Below are positions 1-6,726 of a stretch of DNA of 18,988 nucleotides, piece after piece. The stretch's first letter is position 1, and each line of letters begins with the position of its first letter. This DNA is from Microcaldota archaeon (GTDB lineage: Archaea > Iainarchaeota > Iainarchaeia > JAADDC01), in NCBI GenBank assembly GCA_027043825.1, contig JALUER010000015.1:1-18988 (forward strand). Reading direction: 5' to 3'. The notes under the pieces are model-generated. The model was not told where the DNA came from. It ran no database searches and saw only the letters and a program-made list of their open reading frames with translations. The translations under genes were made by a program, and so were the position numbers.

Positions 1-416
1 GGTATATCCGTTAGTATCCTCACGTGGACAAGGTTAAAAGACCTTCCCCCGTTACCGACGACGTTGCCAATGGCGGCCTCCACTGTGGACCGGACCTTGT
101 AGTAGAGCTCCCTTTCCCACTCTATGGCCTCCTCTGGGACGTCCCCTCCTCCCTTGAAGGCGTCCGTAACCGCCGCCTTCACCACCTTGTTGGCCCTCAT
201 GGTGATGATCTCCTTGGCTATGCTCAGGAGGTTCTTGTAGGCCTGGACGAGGACGGGGTCTATGTCCGTACCGGATGCCTCCATCCTCCTCTGGAGCTTC
301 TCCCTTTCCTCAAGTATGAACTCTCTTAGCTGCCTGTAAAAGTCAGGCTCCACTCTAACGAGCGTGTTGCTGTTCTTCTCCCCGTAGTGCACGTCCTTTA
401 TTCGTTGGAAGTCCAT
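1..416 (-). CDS. GINS subunit (Gins51/Gins15-like), 3' part cut by window edge
   Basis: This gene encodes a subunit of the GINS complex, which joins MCM in the replicative helicase at the fork. The open frame runs from ATG at 416-414 off the left edge, 138 codons. The N-terminal half is helical, with the GINS A-domain pattern of a DFY motif followed by a charged helix (VRVEPDFYRQLREFILEERE). The last visible residues, HVRILTDIP, match the start of the B domain of archaeal Gins51 (VRIL.DIPEF). Its start lies inside the 3' end of priS (19-base overlap), so the two are translationally coupled as the end of the replication operon. The family call rests on remembered motif patterns; the B domain itself is outside the window. 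Confidence 0.75.
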   Translation of the reverse strand, partial: MDFQRIKDVHYGEKNSNTLVRVEPDFYRQLREFILEEREKLQRRMEASGTDIDPVLVQAYKNLLSIAKEIITMRANKVVKAAVTDAFKGGGDVPEEAIEWERELYYKVRSTVEAAIGNVVGNGGRSFNLVHVRILTDI

Positions 417-1633
417 GACCATTCTGCCACTCCCCTACCAATTAGGTAATAAGCAACATAAAGGGGTAACTGAACCTCCTCGTCCCGGAAGGGGCCAAAG
501 GTTCTCCCACCGAACTCGAACTCCGGGGCTATCCTGACGTGAACCGTGATTTCCCGGGAAGGTAGAACCACCGCGTCCCTGTAGGGGTCGAAGGATGCCA
601 GGTTCTTTACCCTCTTGGCAACGAGGCCCGTTCCACCGTGCACCGAGTCGGGTAAACGTATGAGCCGGTGTATGTCCACGGAGGTGTTCGTGTCGATGGT
701 GTGGCCGGCGGTGGGGGCCATGTTCCTGGCTATGTCTATCCAGGACGTTAGGGGGAAGATGCGGGGAGCTGGCCAGAGCCCCCTCCTTATGAGGGAGGTG
801 TAGAGGGGAGCGTTCTTCACAATGACCTCCGCCTGCTTCCTCTCCACCCCTGCCCCGAGGAGGACGTCCACGTCCCTTTTCTCCAAAACCTCCAGGACGG
901 CCCTGGCAATCCGCCCGGGCCAGCCCCTCATGGAGGGAGACGGTCCCCTGACACAGGGGATGACGATGCCCTTCCCGCAGGGAGTGGGATCCCCGAAGAG
1001 GTAGGAGGGGTTCAGGGCCTGGCCCGTTATGTACTCGACGATCTCTATTCTTGCCTCCTTGTCCAGGGACCGGTAGGCCGTGGACGTTATGTGGACGTGG
1101 TAGCCCCGGTTGCCCGAGAAGTTGACGCTCACCTCGGAGGGGGAGATGCCCAGATCTCCGACGAGGAAGTCCTTCACGAGGGTGTCTACCATTTCCTTGA
1201 GCCTCTCTTCCCTTTCCTTGTCCGGGAAGAGCTTCGTTTCTACTGGAGAGCCACACTTCGGGCACCTCTCCACGTGCCCAAACCCTACCTCTCCGCAGTT
1301 CTTGCACACCCAAACATCCCTCTCGGAGTATAGGCCCACCTCGTCCGCGTCAAACTCGAAGACCAGGTCAGAGCCGAGGAGAACCTTGTTCTCCATGGGA
1401 GTGGCACCGGGGAACTTGAAGTAACCTACCGAGTAGGAGATGTAGAGGGGGGACTCGTTTTTCAGGAACCTGTTCAGCTCCTCCTCCGAGGAAAAGCTCC
1501 TGTGCCTCGTCTCGATCTTCCTCCCGAGGCTGAAGGAGTACCCGAACTCCCTCTTCTCCACCTCCGTTGGAGCCCTTATCCGGTGGCTCCTGTAGTAGTT
1601 CCTGACCGCGTCCCTAAGTAAGTTCTCTATAAT
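398..1633 (-). CDS. priS: DNA primase catalytic small subunit PriS
   Basis: Catalytic subunit of the archaeal/eukaryotic-type primase, which makes primers at the fork. With an ATT start at 1633 it has 411 residues. Seen: metal-binding FDAD (Asp95, Asp97), a four-cysteine zinc site (Cys110, 113, 124, 127), the SGNRGYHVH nucleotide motif (173-180), and LIRLPDSVHG near residue 325. The C-terminus carries a GINS-B-like segment (PEFEFGGRTFGPF...LP...LIGRGVAE), a known feature of archaeal PriS. The first canonical start is GTG at 1561, but the 24 upstream codons encode NYYRSHRIRAPTEVEKREFGY, which looks like the conserved PriS N-terminus. No ATG, GTG or TTG precedes them in frame, so ATT 1633-1631 or ATA 1630-1628, overlapping the stop of the upstream gene, is inferred. 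Family call firm, start uncertain. Confidence 0.93.
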   Translation of the reverse strand: MIENLLRDAVRNYYRSHRIRAPTEVEKREFGYSFSLGRKIETRHRSFSSEEELNRFLKNESPLYISYSVGYFKFPGATPMENKVLLGSDLVFEFDADEVGLYSERDVWVCKNCGEVGFGHVERCPKCGSPVETKLFPDKEREERLKEMVDTLVKDFLVGDLGISPSEVSVNFSGNRGYHVHITSTAYRSLDKEARIEIVEYITGQALNPSYLFGDPTPCGKGIVIPCVRGPSPSMRGWPGRIARAVLEVLEKRDVDVLLGAGVERKQAEVIVKNAPLYTSLIRRGLWPAPRIFPLTSWIDIARNMAPTAGHTIDTNTSVDIHRLIRLPDSVHGGTGLVAKRVKNLASFDPYRDAVVLPSREITVHVRIAPEFEFGGRTFGPFRDEEVQLPLYVAYYLIGRGVAEWSWTSNE

Positions 1634-2487
1634 ACTTTCAGCCCCCTGAGTAGTTTCACCAGCTCGGGATCGATCCTTTCGACCTTCGAGATGCTCCAGG
1701 GCTTTATCCCCTTACTCCTGACGTTCTCCGCCTCGGAGAGAATCCAGGAAGAGTATATCTTAGCACCCCCTTGCCTTGAAATCCACTCGTTGGCCAGGTC
1801 AAGCACCTCCTCGGGGCTCCTGCCCTCCACCGTAACCCAGTAGGGGATGAGCCAGTAGAAGAGGATCCGCTTCCTCCCGTCGGGGATGCCCGATGCCGAG
1901 GCGATGCGCTCTATGTAGGAGTAACGTTTTTTACCCCTCCCTCCCGGCGGGGCGAGGACCTCCGTGGCAAAGGGTCTCAGGTCATCCAGGACCCCGCTCT
2001 CCACCAGGGGCCTGACTTTCTTTTCTATCCAGGAAAGGATGTCCCTGTAGAGGAGAGAAGCCTGAAGATAGGGGGATCTCTTGCCCAGGAAGGCCGTCCC
2101 CCCAGAGACCTCCAGGTGGTATAGCTTCACCTCACCAAAGGGCCGGGGAATGGAAAGGAGCTCAGGGACAGGGAGGCTGTCCCTCGGGGGATAGTGCTTC
2201 TCGAGGAGAGGGTGTCCCTCCCGGAAGGCCCCGAGGGAGAGGAGGGCGTAGTACCTGGCAAAGCGCTCCGCGTGGAAGGTAGAAGGCGAAAAGGCCACCA
2301 CATTGGCCTCGTGGAAGAAGACCCTCGGAGGGACGGGGGACACGGCCGGTTTCCCGAACAGGATGGACTTCAGGTGATCCCTCACCGTCTTCTTCGTGGT
2401 CTCGTCTAACTTGGTCGGGTCCGCCGGTAGAAGGTCCTTTCTCTTCTCGAGGATGGCCAGGTAGGGGACCCACCCATAGACGTCCAC
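1627..2487 (-). CDS. Non-catalytic primase subunit, PriL/PriX-like, without Fe-S cysteines
   Basis: The gene lies directly upstream of priS, where the primase large subunit is usually found, and its stop overlaps the inferred priS start. The protein has 286 residues, GTG start at 2487. The N-terminal half is helical (residues 55-95 resemble the PriL segment before its conserved EA helix). Residues 190-275 carry IPDGRKR, a long hydrophobic helix, PEEVLDLANEWI and IKPWSISKVE, a pattern I associate with PriX-type, cluster-free relatives of the PriL C-terminal domain. There is not one cysteine in the whole protein, so it cannot hold the [4Fe-4S] cluster of classical PriL. Likely role: partner of PriS in primer initiation. 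The PriL/PriX label comes from context and remembered patterns, not a search. Confidence 0.7.
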   Translation of the reverse strand: MDVYGWVPYLAILEKRKDLLPADPTKLDETTKKTVRDHLKSILFGKPAVSPVPPRVFFHEANVVAFSPSTFHAERFARYYALLSLGAFREGHPLLEKHYPPRDSLPVPELLSIPRPFGEVKLYHLEVSGGTAFLGKRSPYLQASLLYRDILSWIEKKVRPLVESGVLDDLRPFATEVLAPPGGRGKKRYSYIERIASASGIPDGRKRILFYWLIPYWVTVEGRSPEEVLDLANEWISRQGGAKIYSSWILSEAENVRSKGIKPWSISKVERIDPELVKLLRGLKVL

Positions 2488-2511
2488 AACATGATGTGGG
2501 TGGGTAGGTGT

Positions 2512-3249
2512 TTAGAGGATAAGGGGGGCCAGGATGAAGGTGAGCCGGATACCCTCTATGGAGTAGGAGACCTTCAGGGGGGAGTCATCGGAGAATTCCA
2601 GGGTGACCGTGGAGTCGGCGGAGCGCAGGATGTTCTGGAGGTAGTCTATGGAATACTTGGAAGTGGTGGGCCTGTCAGAGGCTATCTTTACCCCGGGAGA
2701 AGGAGATATCTCCGTCGTGGAGACGTTACTTCCCTCCCTTGCCTCCACCACGAAGCGACCGTCCTGGACCCGCAGGGTGACCTCCCTGGAGACCACCGAG
2801 GCATTCTTCAGGGCGTCCTTCAGGTGAGAAGCCGGTAGCTCCACGTAGGAAACGCTGGAGGGGAAGGTAACGGGCCTGCTCTCCTCCCTCAGGTCGATGG
2901 CCGGTATGACGAACTCCTTCCTTATCCCCCTCCCCTCCATGAGGATGTAGAGGTTCGTGGAGGAGAAGGAGAGGGTGAGGCGGTCGCCGGGCGATAGGCG
3001 GGACAGGACCTTCTGGTACTCGGAGATGGAAATGGGAACCCTTACCTCCGGGTGTTTGAGCTCGTACTCAGCGAAGGCGTCCCTGGGGGCCTCCAGCTTG
3101 ACGTAGACCACCATTGAAGGGTCTATGGCCTGGAGCCAGACCCCCTTTTCCGTGAAGTGGAAGACACCCTCCGTGAGGAAGGTGGCCACCGCGTCGCCGG
3201 CTGCCTTCCAGGCCCTCGGGCTCCGCGGGCTCACCCGGAGTAGGTGCAT
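2512..3249 (-). CDS. PCNA sliding clamp, second paralogue
   Basis: Sliding-clamp subunit of 245 residues, the normal PCNA length. It has the two-domain clamp pattern: GVWLQAIDPSMVVYVKL in domain 1, EFVIPAIDL at the interdomain connector, KYSIDYLQNIL in domain 2 and the C-terminal strand LTFILAPLIL. The terminal residues differ from the canonical LAPRIE tail of its neighbour, which is part of the binding face for PIP-box partners. ATG at 3249 is four bases after the stop of the first PCNA gene, so the two are co-transcribed and close to stoichiometric. Two tandem, clearly divergent clamps suggest a heteromeric ring, or a specialised clamp; which one cannot be told from sequence. Confidence 0.93.
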   Translation of the reverse strand: MHLLRVSPRSPRAWKAAGDAVATFLTEGVFHFTEKGVWLQAIDPSMVVYVKLEAPRDAFAEYELKHPEVRVPISISEYQKVLSRLSPGDRLTLSFSSTNLYILMEGRGIRKEFVIPAIDLREESRPVTFPSSVSYVELPASHLKDALKNASVVSREVTLRVQDGRFVVEAREGSNVSTTEISPSPGVKIASDRPTTSKYSIDYLQNILRSADSTVTLEFSDDSPLKVSYSIEGIRLTFILAPLIL

Positions 3250-3253
3250 GGTA

Positions 3254-3997
3254 TCACTCGATCCTGGGTGCTAAGTAGTAGACGAAGGAGGCGTCCCCTA
3301 TGTTGTAGGCCAGCTTCAGGGGCGCGTCGGTCTTGAGGGCCACGGTGACGGCCGCCGTCTTGCTGACCTCCTTCACCATGTCCTGCAGGTAGTCGAGGGG
3401 GTACGAGGCCCTGGCCGGTTCGCTCACGGTGAGGTCCAGGAGCGCGTCGTGGATGTCCTTCTTCAGCTCCAGGACGTACTCTCCCTTGGTGCCGGAGGCC
3501 TTTATGGTGAAGGTATCGGGCGTGAGGTCAAGGGTAACGTGGGAGGAGAATGCGTCAGCGTCCTTGAAGGCGTTTTGGACCACCTCAGCCATCACTTTGG
3601 CGGAGGCCGTGAAGGCCAGCTTGGGGGTAGGTAGTTCGGCGCCGCCGATGTCGAGGACCGGTATGACGAAGCGCCTCTTTGCCTTCCCCACCAGCTCAAC
3701 GATGAACCTACTACCATCCTCTGTCAGGGATATGTGGACCTCCTCGCTGCTCTTGGCCCTCTTCAGGGCGTTCAGGACGTCGTCTATGTTGAGGCCTATC
3801 TTCACCTCGCCTTCTACCTCATATTCCCGGAAGGCGTGCTTGGGGAGCAGGAAATCCACCATAGCGATCTTCGAAGGATCTGTGGAGCGCAACTTCATAC
3901 CCTCGTCATCAAAAACAAACACTCCCTCGTCTACAATGTTCCCTATGGCCTTTATGCTCTTCTTAAACACGTCCGCACCTTCAAACACCGCTCTCAT
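3254..3997 (-). CDS. pcn: PCNA sliding clamp, first paralogue
   Basis: DNA polymerase sliding clamp, 247 residues. Seen: GMKLRSTDPSKIAMVDFLLP in domain 1, RFVIPVLDIGG at the connector, SYPLDYLQDMV in domain 2 and the canonical C-terminal YLAPRIE, which contacts PIP-box proteins. The ATG at 3997 follows a strong Shine-Dalgarno (AGGAGGG, about 4005-4012) and overlaps the last codons of the OB-fold gene by 17 bases. It is the better-conserved of the two clamps here and so the likely main processivity factor for the polymerase, ligase and Fen1, none of which is in this window. Confidence 0.95.
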   Translation of the reverse strand: MRAVFEGADVFKKSIKAIGNIVDEGVFVFDDEGMKLRSTDPSKIAMVDFLLPKHAFREYEVEGEVKIGLNIDDVLNALKRAKSSEEVHISLTEDGSRFIVELVGKAKRRFVIPVLDIGGAELPTPKLAFTASAKVMAEVVQNAFKDADAFSSHVTLDLTPDTFTIKASGTKGEYVLELKKDIHDALLDLTVSEPARASYPLDYLQDMVKEVSKTAAVTVALKTDAPLKLAYNIGDASFVYYLAPRIE

Positions 3998-4319
3998 GGT
4001 AAACCCTCCTTTCCACCTCTTTCACTTCCCTGTAAAGGGACGGATCCACATCGAGCCGGTTCACCACCTCGGCCCTGATGATCCTTCCCTCGGAGGACAG
4101 GTAGGCCCTCCCCAGCACCCTCACGAAGGAGGAGAGCCTGAGCTCCTCCGCGAAGAGGAAATTCTCCAACACCACGGTGGCAACCCCCGTGCCATCGTCG
4201 ATCTTTCCCTCCCCCTTGTTGGGGTCAAAGTCCAGCACCATGCCCTCCACGGCTACCCGGACACCGTCGTCCAGGATCTCCTTTATATACGTCTCCCTGG
4301 AGGGGGGTCTTCGGGCCAC
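3981..4319 (-). CDS. Single OB-fold protein, RPA14/RPA32-like
   Basis: A 112-residue protein with one OB fold: VRVAVEGMVLDFDP, then KIDDGTGVATVVL, then SSFVRVLGRAYLSSEGRIIRAEVVNRLD, followed by a C-terminal helix (PSLYREVKEVERRV). Strand order and trailing helix resemble the small subunits of archaeal RPA, which bind single-stranded DNA or hold the RPA trimer together. It is the first gene of the replication operon, which supports a single-strand-binding role. The start is GTG at 4319; an ATG just upstream is out of frame. No large RPA subunit is present in the window. OB folds are hard to assign, so a Stn1-like or other nucleic-acid-binding role is possible. Confidence 0.7.
   Translation of the reverse strand: MARRPPSRETYIKEILDDGVRVAVEGMVLDFDPNKGEGKIDDGTGVATVVLENFLFAEELRLSSFVRVLGRAYLSSEGRIIRAEVVNRLDVDPSLYREVKEVERRVYHESGV
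4005..4012 (-). promoter_or_regulatory. Shine-Dalgarno of the first PCNA gene
   Basis: A purine run AGGAGGG lies seven to eight bases upstream of the PCNA ATG, inside the end of the OB-fold gene. It supports the chosen start and internal re-initiation on a polycistronic message. Confidence 0.7.
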
Positions 4320-4340
4320 ATATGATAGTTGGGCGGTAAA

Positions 4341-4350
4341 GCATAATAAG
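4341..4350. promoter_or_regulatory. Shared TATA-like core between divergent OB-fold and KaiC-like genes
   Basis: The 52-base gap between the GTG at 4319 (minus) and the ATG at 4372 (plus) contains one A/T-rich core, CATAATAAG, almost exactly midway. Read as TTATTATG it sits about 26 bases from the minus start, and about 27 bases from the plus start on the other strand. That is TATA-to-start distance for near-leaderless transcripts in both directions. A second TATA-like element at 4282-4290 (TTTATATAC) could also serve the plus gene. This is inference from spacing. Confidence 0.4.
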
Positions 4351-4371
4351 GGGGAGGAGTTTTATGGTAGC

Positions 4372-5103
4372 ATGGAAAGGGTGCCCACGGGAATAGAGGG
4401 ACTGGACGAGCTCATGGAGGGGGGCTTCCCTAAGAGGAGGATGATACTCGTCTCGGGTGCCTGTGGAACCGGGAAGACTATCTTCTCTGCCCAGTTCATA
4501 TACAAGGGGGCCGTGGAATACGATGAACCAGGCATCTTCGTAACCCTGGACGAGCGGCCCAACCTCATAAGGGAGGACATGCTCCAGTTCGGCTGGGACT
4601 TCAAGAGGGAAGAGGAGAGGGACATGATCAGGATCATAGACGCCTCCATAGCCAAGGTAGGCCTCCCCTCGGAGGAGGTCTACCACATGCCTGAGAGCGG
4701 CTTCGACCTGGACCGGCTCCTGGTGGAGATCATCAAGGCGGCCAAGGAGATGGGGGCAAAGCGGGTGGCGGTGGACTCCCTGCCGGCCCTGGGCTTCCGC
4801 TACGACAGCGAGAGTGACATCCGGAAGGCCATCCTGAAGATGAGCTACGTCCTCATGAAGAGCGGGCTCACCTCAATAATAACATCGGAGATTCCAGAGG
4901 GATCCAACCAGTACTCCAAGTACGGGGTGGAGGAGTTTGTGGCGGACGGTGTCATAATTCTGTCCTACCTCGGCGGGGGCGGTGCTACAACCAGAACCCT
5001 CCATATAAGGAAGATGAGGGGAACTGCCCACTCTCCCTACATCCACCCCATGGAGATAACGAGGGAACGGGGGATAACGGTCTATCCCATCGAGGACCTC
5101 TAA
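4372..5103 (+). CDS. RecA-superfamily ATPase, KaiC-like
   Basis: A single-domain RecA/KaiC-type ATPase of 243 residues. Seen: VPTGIEGLDELMEGGFP at the N-terminus, typical of KaiC-like proteins; Walker A GACGTGKT (29-36); a Walker B strand KRVAVDSL; and the motif MRGTAHSPYIHPMEIT near the C-terminus. Such archaeal proteins are often annotated only as RecA-superfamily ATPases involved in signal transduction, and this sequence does not say more. The frame stays open upstream to 4177, but that part is antisense to the OB-fold gene, and the family's GI.GLDEL motif starts right after ATG 4372; a purine run (4351-4359) precedes it. It is divergent from the replication operon, and its stop overlaps that of the 82-residue gene. 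Confidence 0.88.
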   Translation: MERVPTGIEGLDELMEGGFPKRRMILVSGACGTGKTIFSAQFIYKGAVEYDEPGIFVTLDERPNLIREDMLQFGWDFKREEERDMIRIIDASIAKVGLPSEEVYHMPESGFDLDRLLVEIIKAAKEMGAKRVAVDSLPALGFRYDSESDIRKAILKMSYVLMKSGLTSIITSEIPEGSNQYSKYGVEEFVADGVIILSYLGGGGATTRTLHIRKMRGTAHSPYIHPMEITRERGITVYPIEDL

Positions 5104-5348
5104 GCCTCCTTGTCAGAGAGGCTGATGGGCTCCTTGAAGTCGAAGAGGGAGTCCTCTTCCTTTTCCCTTCCCTGCTCTCCTACCTGAGGTGCCTCCGCCG
5201 GCCCACTTCCCTCCAGAAGCTTGGGGCCCGCGCTCACGGCCTGGAGGATCGCCAGGTACGTCTCCACGAGCTGATCCAGCTCCATCCTTTCCCGGTGCTG
5301 TTCTAAATAGATCTTCAGGAGCTCCAGGGCCACCTCTTTATCGTCCAT
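5100..5348 (-). CDS. Small protein of unknown function downstream of orc1/cdc6
   Basis: I do not recognise this 82-residue protein. Residues 1-42 form a predicted amphipathic helical region (LELLKIYLEQHRERMELDQLVETYLAILQAV). The rest is Gly/Pro/Glu-rich and probably disordered, ending in an acidic segment with EEDSLFDFKEPISL. That layout of a helical hairpin plus a short acidic-hydrophobic tail suggests a protein-interaction module. It follows Orc1/Cdc6 by 27 bases on the same strand and may have its own TATA (5369-5377). Its stop overlaps the stop of the convergent KaiC-like gene. A role with Orc1 is only inference from position. Confidence 0.65.
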   Translation of the reverse strand: MDDKEVALELLKIYLEQHRERMELDQLVETYLAILQAVSAGPKLLEGSGPAEAPQVGEQGREKEEDSLFDFKEPISLSDKEA

Positions 5349-5368
5349 GGGGGGATAAGGAAATTGGG

Positions 5369-5377
5369 ATTTTTATT
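5369..5377 (-). promoter_or_regulatory. TATA box for the 82-residue gene
   Basis: AATAAAAAT on the minus strand is centred about 25 bases upstream of the ATG at 5348 and overlaps the Orc1/Cdc6 stop codon. No Shine-Dalgarno precedes that ATG, which fits a leaderless transcript started here. Confidence 0.4.
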
Positions 5378-6398
5378 ACTTGGCCTCCACCACGAGGACG
5401 TTCCCCCTCCGGGGGGCCCTCGATACCTTCACGAGCCCGAGCCTTTCCAGCTCCCTCACGTAGTTCCTGATGCTCCTAATGGTGACGTTATAGCTCTTCC
5501 TGACTTCCTCGTATATCTCCTTGGTGGTGAGGGGGCCCTTCTCCCGGAGGATCCTAACTATGAGGGACAGATGAGGCTCCAGGGGTGTCCTCTCCGGGAG
5601 CGCAGCCCTGGCAGCCTTCACGTGCTCCAGGGTGATCCTCCTGCTTCCCTCCGCCTCGGCCCGCTTGGCCGCGTTGAAGAGACACGTTATGGCTACCCGC
5701 GCGTCGCCTCCCCGGGAGTAGCCCACCGCGGCGCAGGCCCTCAGGACCTGGTCGTCGTAGGTGCCCGGGTAGAGGCCTGCCTCCGCCCTCTGCCTGAGTA
5801 TCTCGGTGAGCTGGGGAACGGTGTAAGGCGGGTACTCCACCTCCGCCTGGAAGAGGGAGGAAACGACCCGCCTGTCGATGAGGGAAAGGAAGTCCCTGCC
5901 GTTAGCCACCGTGATGAGTAGGGCGTTCTTGCCCAGCCGGGATAGGTCGTAGAGGACGTCTTCCCTCCCCACCAACCTGTCCGCCTCGTCGACGGCAATT
6001 ATCGCCCTGTTCTCCTCCAGGAACTCCTCTATCCTCTGGAGGACGAGATCAGCCGACACCCCCTTGAGGGGGACAGGGATGCCCAGGGAGGAGGCCACCC
6101 CCGAGAGCACGGAAAGCCTGCTCCTCTGCTTCCAGGCGTTGACGTAGACTGTTCTCAGGGGGAAGACCGCCGAGGCCTCCCTCAGCATCTTCCTCACCGT
6201 GGCGGTCTTCCCCGTCCCGGGAGGTCCCCAGAGGAGCACGTTAGTCGGCGCGTTTCCCCTGGCGAAGAAGGTTATCTCCCTCGCCAGCTCCCCCATCTGA
6301 CCCTCCCTGAAGGGAAGCTCCTCTGGCAAGTAGTCCGGGTCAAAGACGTCCGGGTTAGCGATTACGCCCTCTTCCCCGAGATACCTGCGCAGGTACAC
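5376..6398 (-). CDS. Orc1/Cdc6 replication initiator
   Basis: AAA+ initiator that binds archaeal origins and helps load MCM. The protein has 340 residues, short for the family (usually nearer 400). Seen: Walker A GPPGTGKT (58-65), Walker B IIAVDEAD (133-140), a sensor 1 region (ALLITVANGRDF), the RGGDARVAITCLFNAA sensor 2 region, and a C-terminal winged helix (TTKEIYEEVRKSYNVTIRSIRNYVRELERLGLV). The start is GTG at 6398, 19 bases after the ASCH gene; there is no good Shine-Dalgarno. It sits inside an operon with TmcA and the ASCH gene rather than next to an intergenic origin, and I see no ORB-like repeats nearby. Confidence 0.93.
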   Translation of the reverse strand: MYLRRYLGEEGVIANPDVFDPDYLPEELPFREGQMGELAREITFFARGNAPTNVLLWGPPGTGKTATVRKMLREASAVFPLRTVYVNAWKQRSRLSVLSGVASSLGIPVPLKGVSADLVLQRIEEFLEENRAIIAVDEADRLVGREDVLYDLSRLGKNALLITVANGRDFLSLIDRRVVSSLFQAEVEYPPYTVPQLTEILRQRAEAGLYPGTYDDQVLRACAAVGYSRGGDARVAITCLFNAAKRAEAEGSRRITLEHVKAARAALPERTPLEPHLSLIVRILREKGPLTTKEIYEEVRKSYNVTIRSIRNYVRELERLGLVKVSRAPRRGNVLVVEAK

Positions 6399-6417
6399 CC
6401 TATGATTTAGGGGAAAA

Positions 6418-6726
6418 CTACTTTTCTTCTATTCGCCACTCGATATAGGTCACCTCGTCCTCGGGGGAGATGACCGGGTAGATCTTCCGGAGCTCCCTGA
6501 GGAGCTCGGAGAAGCTGGAATGGCCCTCCTTCCTTATCTCGTCCCGGCTCAGCTCCTTGAGCTTCTTGGTGACAACCCTCACCACCCTTGCCCTGGCAAA
6601 GGGCCTTCCTCCCACCGAGAGATACACAACGGACCCCTCCTTGACCCCCTTCCTTCCCAGTCGCACCGTCGCCCTCTTCTTGCCAGAGAGAATGTCCTTC
6701 ACGTAGCGGGGCAGGAAGTGGAGCAT
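6418..6726 (-). CDS. ASCH/PUA-like domain protein, possible ac4C amidohydrolase
   Basis: A 102-residue ASCH-domain protein (PUA-like beta barrel). It opens with DILSGKKRATVRLG, which lines up with DILAGRKTITIRD in E. coli YqfB, an enzyme that hydrolyses N4-acetylcytidine to cytidine and acetate. The YqfB catalytic Lys, Thr and Glu appear to be kept as Lys17, Thr20 and Glu67, though the Glu alignment needs a one-residue insertion; the downstream IYP is shared too. I chose the ATG at 6726, which overlaps the TmcA stop (TGATG); a GTG at 6729 is one codon upstream. Coupling to the enzyme that makes ac4C supports a role in ac4C turnover or recognition. The domain call is firm, the reaction is inference. 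Confidence 0.85.
   Translation of the reverse strand: MLHFLPRYVKDILSGKKRATVRLGRKGVKEGSVVYLSVGGRPFARARVVRVVTKKLKELSRDEIRKEGHSSFSELLRELRKIYPVISPEDEVTYIEWRIEEK

Noticed and set aside
435..1313. 292-codon frame in another register inside priS
   Set aside because: Shadow frame with Gly/Arg/His-rich low-information translation; priS motifs lie in the overlapping frame.
4177..4371. Open 65-codon extension of the KaiC-like frame
   Set aside because: It is antisense to the OB-fold gene, has no ribosome-binding site, and the family's conserved N-terminus begins just after ATG 4372.
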